64,000 nucleotides of DNA, taken from contig OZ024909.1 in assembly GCA_964017125.1 (NCBI GenBank), positions 56,685,122 through 56,749,121 on the forward strand. Reading direction: 5' to 3'. This document shows positions 11,588 through 23,140 of this stretch, piece by piece. Source of the DNA: Flabesymbios commensalis (taxonomy: Eukaryota; Annelida; Polychaeta; Terebellida; Flabelligeridae). Made by a program: the position numbers and the translations under genes. How positions within the stretch are numbered: the first letter of the stretch is position 1; every line of letters starts with the position of its first letter. Below the pieces are notes generated by a model that saw nothing but the letters and a program-made list of their open reading frames with translations, had not been told where the DNA came from and searched no databases.

Positions 11588-11924
11588 TAAGTAGTATCTT
11601 GTAATCAGTTCAGTGGCTATATTAATGCCGTCAATCTGTACTCGATAGGCTACTGTTGGCCTACACTTGACCGACCCAGGCATGCGCGTCTTGCAGTTGA
11701 ATCATTCTTTAATTCACGCCAAAACATCAACACCGCCACTGTTTTGTGAATCAACCCAACAAAATGCCCATACACGGCCTGACCAGAGTGTAGCAGCGGT
11801 CCGTACCCGCAAAACAGTCATCTGATGGCACTGTAGTACACCATAATGTTTTGAAGCACGCTGGATGCATTGGACCACGCTTGGCGGCTGCTCAGCATAT
11901 AGTGAATTAACTGTAAACTAGCCC

Positions 11925-11990
11925 GGACACGGTCCGGGATTGGCATTGTAATCGGTATTAAAATTCCCGGACACGGTCCGGGAAAGGCAT
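11925..11990. repeat. Twofold repeat of an 18-bp palindromic word
   Basis: CCCGGACACGGTCCGGGA occurs twice about 43 bp apart, each copy itself a near-palindrome. Function unknown. Confidence 0.5.
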
Positions 11991-11996
11991 GGAATA

Positions 11997-12762
11997 TGGT
12001 TGGCCATCACCCTCATAAGTAAATAAACCTTCCGAGGATAATTAAAAACCTTCCGCGGAGAATTATAACCTTCCGCGGATAATTAAAACCTTCCGCGGAT
12101 AATTAAAAACCTTCCGCGGATAATTAAAAACCTTATGCGGATAATTATAAACCTTCCGCGGACAATTAAAAACCTTCCGCAGATAATTAAAAACCTTCCA
12201 TGGATAATTAAAAACCTTCCGCGGACAATTAAAAACATTCCGCGGATAATTAAAAACCTTCCGCGGATAATTAAAAACCTTCCGCGGATAATTAAAAACC
12301 GTCCACGGATAATTGTAAACCTTCCGCGGACAATTAAAAACCTTCCGCGGATAATTAAAAACCTTCCGCGGAGATTAAAAACCTTCCGCGGATAATTAAA
12401 AAACTTCCGCGGACAATTAAAAACCTTCCGCGGATAATTAAAAACCTTCCGCGGACAATTAAAAACCTTCCGCGGAGAATTAAAAACCTTCCTCGGATAA
12501 TTAAAACCTTCCGCGGAGAATTAATTTTTAATTCTCCGCTGAAGGTTTTTAATTGTCCGCGGAAGGTTTTTAATTACCGCGAAAGGTTTTTAATTATCCG
12601 CGGAAGGTTTTTAATTATCCGCGGAAGGTTATAATTCTCCGCGGAAGGTTTTTAATTATCCGCAGAAGGTTATAATTCTCCGCGGAAGGTTTTTAATTAT
12701 CCGCGGAAGGTTTTTAATTATCCTCGGAAGGTTTATTTACTTATGAGGGTGATGGCCAACCA
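11997..12762. mobile_element. Foldback element built of about 21-bp units, TA target duplication
   Basis: Ends TGGTTGGCCATCACCCTCAT (11997) and its complement (12762) are identical for about 45 bp and flanked by TA. Between them about 24 direct units of the type AACCTTCCGCGGATAATTAA fill 12015-12524, and about 10 inverted units fill 12525-12735, so a single strand folds into a long hairpin. Each unit contains the SacII-like palindrome CCGCGG. The open frame at 12135-12395 is a by-product of the 21-bp (7-codon) period. Confidence 0.85.
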
Positions 12763-13165
12763 TAATGAAAAGGGTTAATGGTCTAGTTTGCGAAATGGCA
12801 CGATTGCCAAATATCAGGCATATTAAAGTCAATAATGGCCGATATGGATATATAAATAGTCGACCATTTTTAATTTGATCAACTTGAATTTTTTCAGAGT
12901 GCATCCTTCACAGAAAACTCTCATTTTGTTTTATAGTAATGGTCTAGCTATCTTGAGCGGTCATGATATTCACCATAGGCCTAGACCCCATAAGGGTGTT
13001 GTGTGCAAACTGTGAAGACAATTGGAGACATATTTCCTGAGATACACTGGAAACGAAAAATGGACATGCGACCGAATGGCCCAATATTTTAACCTGTTCA
13101 TTAGCCACCTAGCAGTGACCCACACACAAAATATTGTCAAAGTAAAATATATTTGACAATTTCTT
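12763..13165. other. Intergenic DNA, no gene
   Basis: AT-rich; contains 'gatatggccgat / ccatttttaatttgatc' words seen also near 9180 and 9700, suggesting old repeat. Nothing further resolved. Confidence 0.35.
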
Positions 13166-13460
13166 ACCTCCGCCAAAAGAGGTTATGTTCTGGTCGTGTT
13201 TGTTTGTTTGTCCGTCAGCACGATTATGTACAAGGTAATGAACGGATTTACATGAAACTTTTTACGAGGGGAGGGCCTCGGACCAAAGAACAATTGGCAA
13301 TTTTATTTTGGGAATGATCCTGATTACGATCCGTATCCGGAATTGTTTTAAAAGATTTTGCATGAAACATTTACAAGAGGCGTGTCTCGAGCCACGGAAC
13401 AATCCATTAAATTTTGGAGATGATCGAATTACGATCCGGATCCAATACACAATCATTGCG
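13165..13460. repeat. Interspersed repeat with CCGCCAAAAGAGGTTATG head
   Basis: It begins TACCTCCGCCAAAAGAGGTT, GTCGTGTTTGTTTGTTTGT, and contains ACGATCCG(G/T)ATCC twice (13335 and 13430), with two internal half-copies of the ATGAAAC...ACAA...GAT(C/G)AT pattern. I recognise this head from a repeat widespread in invertebrate genomes; the class is not assigned. Confidence 0.5.
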
Positions 13461-13579
13461 ATGGAGTCTGGTTTAACAATGTTTTAAAAGTAGTAATATC
13501 ACTTGATAAAAATCGCTTTATAGTTTTAACAATGGACATCATAGATTTTGGAATTTGCTGCTAAGCGAGATTGTAATGA

Positions 13580-13712
13580 TAATATTGCAAAATTGAACAC
13601 AAATATATCAACTTGAAATAAGTATTCGGTGGTATGGTTTTCCCAGTCATTTCACTCAAAGAGCTCACTGGTGTGTGTGGTTTGTTACTCTCATTACCGA
13701 ACATTGTTTCAC
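13580..13712 (-). CDS. Weak candidate for a further exon of the Reeler gene
   Basis: If spliced at CTGTCAAG|GT, the frame (GETMFGNESNKPHTPVSSLS) is phase-compatible with the phase-1 end of exon 5 and is moderately Ser/Thr/Pro-rich. The acceptor is mediocre, the only donors are weak, and it lies 7.6 kb away. Treat as a guess; the left limit is arbitrary. Confidence 0.15.
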
Positions 13713-14208
13713 CTTGACAGGCACAAAACAATGTGGCAGCCATGTATCGACACCGAGAAGAACAATCACATTATCTACAGCGGCCTCATATCCCTCAAGT
13801 GGAGCTAGTGCTATGGCGGGGGCAGCGTGATTGGTAGTAGTAACTTCAGGATTACATTACTACACCCCAAGCTCTGGTGGACGACAACCAACAATTATCA
13901 CAATTATCTTTTTCTTCGTGAAATGAGATAAGTCTTGCAATTTATTGTCTTGACGGTTATCACAATTCTGTGAGCATCTCTAATTCTATAAGCTGTTCAC
14001 ATAATGATGATGAACAGTTTGGAGCACTGTAAATACACTAATGGTTGTCGTCTATTATGTCTATTATTGGCTCCATACACTATCTCGCTGAGAAGCGACT
14101 GCCAAAATATGCGACGTAGGTGATTAAAAAGTGTTATTACAAATGTTATCAAACATATTAGAATTTGGTTCTCAACTTAATGTAATACAAGAACACTGTT
14201 CATTAGTA

Positions 14209-15037
14209 GAGGAGACAGGGGCACAGTGGACACAGGTGCACAGAGGTTCAGTGGCTATATTTAGAAATTTAAACCATGGAAATCCGCGATGACGTCATCA
14301 ATTGATGTCAAGGGAGTTTCCTGTCTCCCACATAATTAACAAGAGGATAGACCACACTGTCTCTTTTTATCAGGAAAGGTATGTTTTTTAGTCACAAAGT
14401 AAATATTTTTCACCCGATATCGAACATGATCATCTGTAGAAAAAATATGACTAAAGTATATTGTCCTTACCAATGAGTAATGTGGTATATTGGCCATGTA
14501 AACGTGTAGTGCAATTTGACTGAGAATTCATGGTGGCAATTTTTTAGCCTTAAATGTCCACGTGGTACGTCTGGGGCACAGTGGTTCGGTGGACAGTGGT
14601 TCATTATCAGAGATATCATTATCAGAGATCAGCCACCACATGTGCCCCACCTATGTGTCACTACGCCACCTAGGGATTGTGTATTAACTATGTGATTGTA
14701 TTAGCCATTGCATGGGTATATTGAATATTATTGTTATAAACGTATATATTTGGTTTATTGGAATATTAATAAATACTAAAAATGAAATCAAGTGTGTTTA
14801 TTTATTTTTGATTCACTGTGCCCCACCGAGTGGCTGGGGTGGGGCACAGTGGATCATGATTTCTATTTTTAGCAATTGTCTATAGAAATAGTTGGTAACA
14901 TAAACCACATAAATAACATATACTGTATAATTACCTTTAATAGACCTCATTCACACAACTTTAAATAAATAACCTATTTCCCATAAGTTTCATTGGGAGT
15001 CCAAAAAAAATCCGAACTATGGTGCCCCGGTCTCCCC
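14209..15037. mobile_element. Non-autonomous DNA transposon, TA target duplication, GGGGCACAGTGG words
   Basis: Inverted ends GAGGAGACAGGGGCAC (14209) and the complement of GGGGAGACCGGGGCAC (15037) match at 14 of 16 bases and are flanked by TA (14207-14208 and 15038-15039). GGGGCACAGTGG, part of the inverted end, recurs inside on both strands (near 14573, 14640, 14815, 14840). There is no coding frame. The TA duplication fits Tc1/mariner-like mobilisation, which is inference. Confidence 0.75.
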
Positions 15038-15514
15038 TAATCCTTTGCTTTATTTTTCTTGTGTGTGGGTGTATGTGGTTGTTGGACGCTTAATTAGGCC
15101 TACATTGTAATTGGCTTGAACATTCTATGAAAATAGTATTGTTATTATTTTATGGGATCTGCCATATCCTACGTATTCCTTGACCATTAAATTATGTGTA
15201 AAACAAATTTTGTGGACATCATGGTTAGTCATTGAGATATTGCCGAAAAAAATTGTAATGACCGCGCTAATTTGCATATTTCTCAAAATGCTCATAGATG
15301 CCAGGGTTGCACCATCCAGTTTCGGAATCTAGATACATATTAGATCACCAAAATACAAAAACATGTTATGTGGACCGCGTTACACGCTTTGGTCGAGTTT
15401 TCCGAGGATGCACCTTCGGTGACGGCGGGAGCAAACAAGTTTGACCGATTGGTTCGAAACTGGAAATCACTCTAAGACATAAACATAATTATGTCCTTGG
15501 GACTGAAAATGATG

Positions 15515-15905
15515 ACAGTTATAACCCGGAAACCAGTTTTAGCAGTTTCATAAAGAGAGAAATCAAAATTCATATCAATTATAACTTGTATGTGTCTTAT
15601 AATACTTGTTTGTTGCTGAAAAATGTCATTTTGTTCTGAGAGCAGCATTTACTGAGATAAAGGAAAATTAATCAACGTTCGAACCCAGAAACCCGTTTTA
15701 GCAGTTTCATGAATAGAGGAATCAAACTTCATATCAGTTCACTTGTATGTCTTCTTCTGTACAATAACGTCGTTTTTGCTCTAAGATCAATATTTACTGA
15801 GATAAAGGCAATTCATCCAGGTTCGAACTAGAAACCTGTTTTTAGTTTAATAAAGAGAGGAATAAAAAGTCACAACAGTTAATAAGTTGTGTTATTTTGT
15901 TCTTA
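15515..15905. repeat. Tandem repeat, about 155-bp unit, 2.5 copies
   Basis: GAAACC(A/C)GTTTTAGCAG, GAAATCAA...TTCATATCA, CTTGTATGT and TTTACTGAGATAAAGG recur in order starting near 15525, 15695 and 15830. Confidence 0.7.
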
Positions 15906-16525
15906 TATAGGCTATCTGTGGGGACAAGCGTCTTTCCCCTCTTCGGTTGGTGAAACTGAAGCTGTTCAGCTTTCTGGAACTCCCCGAGCAGTTTCACCCT
16001 CACTAGCCCCGCAGACATTTTCCTGCGCGCTCGCACACTAGCGATCAAGCCGAGGGGCAGACGTACGTCTCTGTGGAGTCAAGTTATTTGTGTACCGTCG
16101 CCCAGACGGGGATGAAATGAAATAGTGAATCGGCAGCAGGGTGGAGCGATCCGCTAACCAGGCCATCGCCTACCACCCAGCGCCCGATATATCCTTTGGG
16201 CATATGCGTACATAGAAATACGTTTCGTTATAAATTTATCTATAACCTAGGCCTACCAAGAAAGTGATTTAAAAATCTTTTAAATTGTCCCCTGAATCCC
16301 CTTCACCTCAGCAACTAAATTTGGAATAGGTCTGGGGGTCGGTAACATTTGGCGAAAATATCTAAAATTCAGGGAGTAGAAGCGTCTAGGATTTTTTTGC
16401 GGAAAATGATATAAAGTAGAAACAATTCCGGGAACACTAACAGGTATATGCCTATTCTGTCAAACTACCAAACCGTGAAATATGTATTTGAGTGACGACA
16501 TAGCCAGTTTGCTGTCATGCATCTG
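15906..16525. other. Intergenic DNA, nothing recognised
   Basis: The minus frame at 15842-16048 (basic, 68 residues) has no known domain. A short stretch near 16370 (ATTCAGGGAG...AGCGTCT) resembles 48290, so part is probably old repeat. Confidence 0.35.
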
Positions 16526-16529
16526 TAGG

Positions 16530-17800
16530 TATATCATTGTGTTTCGCTGACAGATGGTTTACTGTGGATAGGTCTAAACTGTGGTCGAAGATACTGTCTC
16601 TCAACATAAATGGCAAATTGTTTAATGTTGTACATAATATTTACAGTCAAGCTAAATCATGTGTATGTATAAATAGTACATTATCAAACCTTTTTCCCTG
16701 CTCGGTCGGAGTGCGTCAAAGTGAAAATCTTTCTCCACTGTTATTTTCCATATACCTCTCTGATCTGAGCAGTTACCTAGCAGAGCGGTGCGAAGGTCTT
16801 ACCACTCTGGAAAATTTAGCTTCTACTGTTGATGATGATACACTACAAAAAGTTATGAAATTATTTGTGTTGAAAGTTGCATAAAAGTTGCCCAAAACTC
16901 GAACAGTTGCAATTACGTTTTTGTAAATACATTTTAGCGGTTGGTAAAAGAACATGTAATTATATGGTGTATGGAGAGTTGGGATTATTTCCTTTAAACA
17001 TTAAAATCAAAATCAGAGCTGTTACATACTGGGCAAGGTTACTAAATACTGATTATAACAAGTTATCATCTAACATATGTAAATTGTTGTATCATCTAGC
17101 GATTAAAAACTCATATGTATCACCATGGATATTGTACATACGTGGGATTTTAAATGATTGTGGATTTCCTTATTTGTGGCTTAACCAAGATCTAAACTGT
17201 AGTGTAGATTGGTTTCAATCTGTTATTTCCAATCGGTTAAAAGACCAGTTTATTCAGTTATGGAATGAAACTATTAATCGGAGTGGAAAATGTATTAATT
17301 ACAGAATGTTCAAATCCGAATTTAAGTTAGAGAATTATCTTATCAATTTACCATTTCCAAGCAGGAAATTATTAGCTAAATTTCGCTGCCGTAATCACAA
17401 ACTGCCTATTGAAAAAGATTGTCATCTTGGTCTTCCACGAGAACAGCGATTATGTAAAAAATGTGACTTGAGTGAAATTGGCGACGAATTTCATTACCTA
17501 TTTAGATGTAATTATTTTGTAAAAGAGAGAAGGAAATATATTAAATGTAAATACTATAATTTTCCTTCAACATTTAAATTTGAAGAGCTTATGTGTAAGC
17601 AAGACATGCCTAGTATGCTTAACCTGTGTAGATTTATTAAATTTATTATGTGTGTGTAACATTGCTGTTCTATTACAATTATATATTATTATGTTATGTT
17701 ATGTTATGTTATAATTATTGTATTGTATTGTATTTACCTGGCATCTGCATGTCTCTTAAATGAGACCATCAGAATAAATTTACTTGTTTACTTGTTCACT
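16530..17800 (+). mobile_element. LINE (non-LTR retrotransposon), internally deleted
   Basis: The frame at 16537-16884 holds the middle of a reverse transcriptase: FTVDRSKLWSKILSLNINGK, then GVRQSENLSPLLFSIYLSDL, the LINE form of the GxxQGxxLSPxLF box with G changed to S. The catalytic YADD region and fingers are missing. The frame at 16877-17659 is the C-terminal part, ending in a CCHC knuckle (CKKCDLSEIGDEFHYLFRC, 17458-17515). The 3' tail has (ATGTT)n and (ATTGT)n runs. Length is far below a full element, so it is non-functional. The clade is not resolved. Confidence 0.8.
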
Positions 17801-18455
17801 TGCCTGCAGTAGCGGAACAATAGCAAACAGCTAGCACACATGTGAAGTCACACATCTGCACGTACAGTCCACCCTGTAGAGACTTCAGTTGTAATCGTTC
17901 TCACTCTACCCCTGAATGCGGTGAGGCCTTTTCCACCTATGTGAGCACCTCTCTCCACGCGACTCCCAACTGTCGGCCCCTCCCCTAAATTTCAAACTCT
18001 GCCCAAAACTATGAAAGTGGTACATGTAGAACAAATAATAATAGCTTTTATTGCAATAAATATGTTACCCATACATTTCTAATTCAAGTATGGCATAGCA
18101 TACATATTTTACTATAAATAGAGACACATACAACGTTCTGAATTATTGTCTTGACTTTATATGATCACATTTATTCTCGAAATTACGTATTATTTTTCAA
18201 AATGAAACCACATATTTTGCGTGCGTTTTCGTTCATTAGTAGATAATTAGGGGGATTATATCGACACAAAACCACAAGAATAAGAGTTTAGCCACTGTTT
18301 AAACTGTTTTTGATTTATTAGCTGATGTAATCCCCCGTTTTAGGCTCTAATTATTCAATTTGTAATCAGAGGTGGCAATATTTGACTGTATAATCCAGTT
18401 GTACACACTCTATAATTGTGTGGTAGGCTGTACAAATAAAAGTTCGCAGATGGCA
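17801..18455. other. Intergenic DNA, nothing recognised
   Basis: AT-rich with no exon and no bounded element. Confidence 0.4.
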
Positions 18456-18459
18456 AGGA

Positions 18460-18800
18460 TACAGTGCTGCCTCAATGTTGGGCAATTATCATCGACGCTA
18501 TCACAATGTTGGAACAGCGTTGGCCAAGTTCTCGCATCGCTTCGCGTATACTGTCACTTGGCTTGATGTTCCCAGGCCAGACGGTGCCGTCTGATTGCCG
18601 GCGCGTTGCGATTAGCTCTGATGTCTAAGATTGGGGGGTGTCGCACGAGAGGCATGTGTGTCCTCCTGGAGTGGGGTCCCAAGTAGGTAGACACAGGCTC
18701 ATATCTGGCAGGGTGTATCTGGTAGTGGGAAAACAAGTACACCCTGCACGCAGGATGGTACAGTCCAACTGATGACATCCCAGCAAACACCAGACGTTGA
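18460..18800. mobile_element. MITE A remnant, apparently interrupted by about 230 bp
   Basis: CCTCAATGTTGGGCAATTAT and ATCACAATGTTGGAACAGCG at the left are family-A-like, and CCCAGCAAACACCAGACGTT lies at the right (18780-18799). The GC-rich block between (18555-18775) is unlike either and unrecognised. Confidence 0.4.
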
Positions 18801-18980
18801 GTATCTCTCTAATTAAACTTCACTATTGCTATGGGGGACAAAGAACTAACGATAAATGAAAATATATAGTTTTCTGACAATTTAGACAGTGATGGTTATA
18901 TATTGACAGGAATAAATGTATTTCTTCAGAAGCTGTTTTAACATGATGACTTTTTTAATGCTTACAGAGATATGGTTTAA

Positions 18981-19515
18981 AGATTCATACAACTGTAAAA
19001 TGTGCATGTGTGGGACGGTCAAGTGTAGGCCTACATTAGCCTATAGAGTACACTTTGACGGCATTATTATCAGGGACTGAACTGATTACAAGATACTACT
19101 CCAACGAGAAATTGGCCCAATGCTGTTTTAATGTTAGACCAACGTCTGCAATGTTGGTCGACATTAAACCAACATTTGGCGAGTGTGCCCTGTTGGCTGG
19201 GAAAGCTCTTACTGTCAATATGCTGGAAGTCAACTGTTTCCAGATCCCCACGGTAACATAACCTTTTGTGTCTCAACACAAAGCTCACATGAGAGAAATG
19301 GTGAATTATTTCCTCATAGATGTCGCTCGAGTATATAGAGTTTATATGATTTGGGAACTTGCTCTTAATGCGGCGATCGGTATGAAACACATAGTATTAT
19401 TATTTTGGCTGATAACTGTGAATGTGGGTTGATATGGCATTGTAGAATGTCCAGGGGCCACTGTTGCATTCTGGGGACCACACTGTCCCGCATATTTTAA
19501 CAGTTGACTACACGT
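18981..19515 (+). mobile_element. TTAA element T3, copy 2 (with one MITE)
   Basis: TTAA flanks both ends (18977-18980 and 19516-19519). It shares GGGACGGTCAAGTGTAGGCC, AACTGATTACAAGATACTAC, CATAGATGTCGCTCGAGTAT and CAGTTGACTACAC with copies 1 and 3. It has a family A MITE at 19101-19201 but lacks the family B MITE. Confidence 0.8.
19101..19201. mobile_element. MITE A inside T3 copy 2
   Basis: TTGGCCCAATGCTGTTTTAA pairs with CATTAAACCAACATTTGG; it ends in TGTTGGCTGGG. Confidence 0.75.
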
Positions 19516-20636
19516 TTAATAGTGTCCCACTCATCACCTAGGTGACAACAATGGCTGAATTTGAATGTTGTTCAATTTCTGAGAATATAGCCATCGATGA
19601 AACGTCTTGAACGAAGGATACATGTAGGGCTATGTCTATTGCTCAGGATTGGTGTTGTCGGATTGCTCCATTGGACCTCCTGACCTTTGGAGATCCATTC
19701 GCATTATAGAGCTCAAGAGGCTATCCTAAGTGATCATGTCCTGTCATTATAGTAAGACTGCATGCGAGTTAAAATACAATACCGAAGCACTTTTTTCAAC
19801 TATATACCGTTTTCAACTCTCTCTCTCACTCTCTGTTCATTGAACGCGCACCCTGGCTAAAATATTATTTCTGACCAACCAATATGCCTCTCAAAGCAGT
19901 TACATTAATTCTGGAATACATGCTCACATTTGCAAATTCATTATTTTATTTCTCGGGTGAAAATTCGAGCAAATTAAGAATATAATAAATGAATAACACA
20001 CTTTCCCGAATCTCTCATCATCATGTATGTTGTTTATTACCAGGACATAAATTATGATAGTATGTTTCATTTGAGTACATTCAAGCCCAACATTGGACTG
20101 TCGTCTGGGATCTTATATTCCATTTTCCGTGAATCTGAAATGAGCAGTCTAAACGTTTGTAAATTTGAATGAAAAACCGACGGTATTGATGTTCATTTTA
20201 AGCAGCGATTGAAAATCAGCGTATCCGACCTGGAGCTGTAAAATACATTACCATGTCCAGGGAGCGATCACATTTAACTGCGTAAGTGAAGAAACATTCC
20301 GAATTGGAAGAGTGTAACGTTATAGAGTGAGCATAATGGACATAGATAAACTGCTCTATTTGTCGGCCTATATAGTACTTTATCTGACGAAATGTATTGT
20401 TTCTAGGATGGTATACAGCGCGTATATTGCGTTCAAGTGAAACTGTTTATTTTACACCATTTTGCATATTGCTGGTTGTCCACAGCTGCCTAGCTAGCAA
20501 CAGGCATTCCATTGCTATGTACTTTATCCACTTTGTTATACCAGCCATCCCACCATAGATAGTAGCAGCATCAGCATTACTGAAAAAAAAGAGAGTTTTG
20601 AGAAAATCAGATATTTATTTAAAAAATAAAAATTAA
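19516..20636. other. Reeler-gene downstream region or intron, nothing recognised
   Basis: No exon or bounded repeat is seen. Confidence 0.35.
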
Positions 20637-20842
20637 AGGGACACCTGATTTTAGTCATGGTTGTCAAACTGTCTAATCTTTTCTGGTGCATTAATAGCTG
20701 TTAATTATAGTTGTTAGTGTTAAAATATTATCAGACTAGATAGTATTTTAGGAACAAAGTTAAAATTCAATGACTGTTGATGCATGTGGGAAGGTTTGAA
20801 TTAGTAAAAACCATGACTAAAAATAAGTGGTGGGCTGGTCCG
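20637..20842. mobile_element. Short TTAA-type MITE
   Basis: AGGGACACCTGATTTTAGTC at the left, preceded by TTAA, pairs with AACCATGACTAAAAATAAGT...GGTCCG at the right. The AGGGAC end is shared with 9322 and 61285. The right-hand TTAA has decayed to TTAT. Confidence 0.6.
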
Positions 20843-21099
20843 TTTATTTTTTTTATTTTTTCCATGCGATTGTATCTTCTTTCTAGTTTTGTCCTGCATT
20901 AATAGTGCGTTGTGTTTTTATATATTATCTCATTTTGTTCCAAAATCGTGCTGTCTGATTTATTATTGCTTAACCGGAATTTCGATACAAGACTGATAAA
21001 CGTCGATAATATTCGCCACAATGTATAGTTCCCATGAGCAGTGTTACATAAAGAATATGGTTAAATGTAGAATACTGTTGAATAGCTATAAGCGAGAAT

Positions 21100-21195
21100 A
21101 GAACAAACCAGACTGGACTCTACTAGACCCGATCGGATCTGACCGGACCAAATAGATCAGACCAGACTAGGTACTGGCAGACCAGACCGGAAGAG
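21100..21195. repeat. Low-complexity ACCAGAC(T/C)GG stretch
   Basis: About 90 bases dominated by variants of CCAGAC(T)GGA. Confidence 0.5.
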
Positions 21196-21315
21196 CGAAG
21201 AACATAGCGACACAATAATTATTCAGTTTGCTAAATTGTGACACTTGAAATCTAACGTTAGTTCAACTTTGTGGTATTTGTGGCATTGACTAGGAGAACA
21301 TTATAATGATCTTAC

Positions 21316-21459
21316 CACATGATGAGAGAGTAGTTGCCGAATCTTCTTTACCCCACATAAACTCAGTGGTCGTCTCATCGTTCAGTGAATCTGTGGTATT
21401 GAACTGTTCCTCTGTGGATGATGCAGTCGCCGAGATGGCTAGAGTGGTGGACCTAGTTT
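21316..21459 (-). CDS. Reeler protein, exon 5 (Ser/Thr-rich stalk)
   Basis: The acceptor TTTCCACAG before 21459 and donor GTAAGA after 21316 bound 144 bases. The frame gives TRSTTLAISATASSTEEQFN then TTDSLNDETTTEFMWGKEDS and a single Cys near its end. The G left by exon 4 plus the first two bases AA makes one codon, so the phase-1 junction closes. Composition continues the mucin-like stalk of exon 4 and suggests O-glycosylation. It ends in phase 1; the next exon is not securely found. Confidence 0.7.
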
Positions 21460-21859
21460 CTGTGGAAACAGAATCATTCATAAAACTTTTCATTTTAGTA
21501 ATTTTGTGATATTTACGTAACTCAAAATCAAAGCAAAATAGATGGACCATGCACATAGAACAATTTGTAAGGACTCACACAAGGATAACCCATGAAAAAT
21601 TTTGCAGAAATAAAATCCAAAATGGCCGACTGACGGTCATTTCTAATTGTTTTCTCTCATTATGTCGGAAATGTTGCATAATAGCTAAAGCGGTAATATA
21701 AAATAAACCTTGAGAAAGTTTGCCAATCTATATCAAATTTGATATGGCCGACTGGCGATAACGGAGGGCTGCTTTCGTGTTCGTTTCCGAGCAACTGTTT
21801 CTAGTTTGTTGTTGAAGTACCGTAGGTCAACGAATGGAACATACACTAACATAATACCA

Positions 21860-21990
21860 GGACTCAGAGCCCGGATGTATCGAGTTCGAATCCCGCTGCG
21901 GCCAATATTCTGTCCCTGGTGCAGACACATCCAGTGATCGTAACTGTTATAGGTATAATACATGGGGTAACGTCAACCACTTAAACAGTC
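21860..21990 (+). repeat. tRNA-type SINE fragment
   Basis: GAGTTCGAATCCCGCTGCGG (about 21886) is a good B-box context (GGTTCGAATCC type), followed by GCCAATATTCTGTCCCTGG. No convincing A box, so not a tRNA gene. Confidence 0.4.
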
Positions 21991-22284
21991 AGTTAACGCC
22001 GCACTAAACATTATATGAAAAAATCTAAGCGGCCAATAAAATCTTAAATAAAAACATAATATTTCCAGGCGCAACCTCGATAATATAAATATTACGGTTC
22101 AATGAAGCAAAACGACTTAGCTCCTTTAATTTTGAAAATGATTGCTTCTGGAATTAATAATAATATTACGTTATTCCTTCGCCCCTTGCAGCGAGATAGG
22201 CCTGATGCTGTGGTGGTTGGGCATTGCATAAGACTTACTGCCAAAGGTGTATTAAACTAGAAAAGGATGTACTGTCGAACATGT

Positions 22285-22590
22285 CAGTCCAGTGTAGGCC
22301 TATAAGAGAAAATGTACTGTGGCTGCTCATTTGTGTAGAATGTAGAATTGGGACAGCCACCGCACCCATTAGGTTTCATAACATGTCGTCACACTAGGCC
22401 TGATGTTATAATACAGAAAATGTACTGTGGCTGCTAATCTGTGTAGAATTTAGCATCGGGACTCCCACCGCTGTTATACATTCAGTTTCATAACGGGCCA
22501 TCCACTAGGCCCGATGTTATAATACAGAAAATGCAATGTGGCTAGAAATCTATGTAGAATTTAGATTCTGAAGCTGTGTGCTGCCACCAC
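22285..22590. repeat. Tandem repeat, about 110-115-bp unit, about 2.7 copies
   Basis: AGAAAATGTACTGTGGCTGC, TGTGTAGAAT(T/G)TAG and the 'GGGAC-GCCACCGC' stretch recur in order near 22310, 22420 and 22525, linked by AGGCC(T/C)GATGTTATAATACA. Confidence 0.75.
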
Positions 22591-22649
22591 ACGGATGGCC
22601 AGGGGACAAGATGTCCGTGCAGTTGCTGTCGAAATGCTGAAATATAGCG

Positions 22650-23075
22650 AAATAAAAAAAAGACCAAATCCTTCGAGAATAGATCAGAATACGCAGCCTT
22701 TGCAAACGAAATTGTTCGTGTGCTCAGCTATGGGTACTGTACACATGACGACACTAACAAATTATGGACAGTGATTCCTCTACTATTCCTACTATATTCC
22801 TACTATATTCCTCTTTTCATTGTATCTTTAATTAAATCATTCTTACTTATTATATTCTGTATCATATTCTGTATTTTTCCTGCGGTTTAATATTGTATTT
22901 GCTATTATTAATAAAAAAATTCTTGTATGTATCATGTGTATCAATGACCATGTATGTATGTATGTATGTATGTATGTATGTATGCCTGTATATATGAAAT
23001 AGGAAAGCAACTTGTGGCAATAAATATTGCTGTTTGCAATGCTTTAAAAATAAATCATGTTGACAAAAAAAAAAT
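22650..23075. repeat. AT-rich repeat tail with (GTAT)n microsatellite
   Basis: A GTAT run at about 22950-22985 followed by GGCAATAAATATTGC. The layout resembles the 3' end of a LINE, but no coding part is present. Confidence 0.35.
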
Positions 23076-23140
23076 CCTATACTAGACATCTACTATCTCC
23101 ATGGTATTACTGTGCATGCATGCGCCATGGTGTGACTTAC

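Larger units (their letters stand above)
11074..11708 (-). mobile_element. TTAA element T3, copy 1 (with two MITEs)
   Basis: An inverted copy of 24215-24852: GGGACAAGGGTCCCCCAGAA, GGCAATAGTGCCCGTGGGTA and GAGCGACATCTATGAG are shared. Terminal words AAAGGTGTAGTCAACTG and GATTCAACTGCAAG are imperfect inverted repeats with TTAA outside both. It is noncoding. Palindromic MITEs sit inside at 11364-11476 and 11515-11587. Confidence 0.8.

Noticed and set aside
12135-12395. Open frame encoding heptad-like LPRIIKN repeats
   Set aside because: A 21-bp tandem repeat is a multiple of three and leaves frames open by itself; it lies inside a foldback element.
12000-12760. CRISPR-like array of short repeats
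   Set aside because: Units abut without spacers, invert midway, and the host is eukaryotic.
21860-21990. tRNA gene
   Set aside because: A B box is present but no A box or cloverleaf could be drawn; called a SINE fragment.
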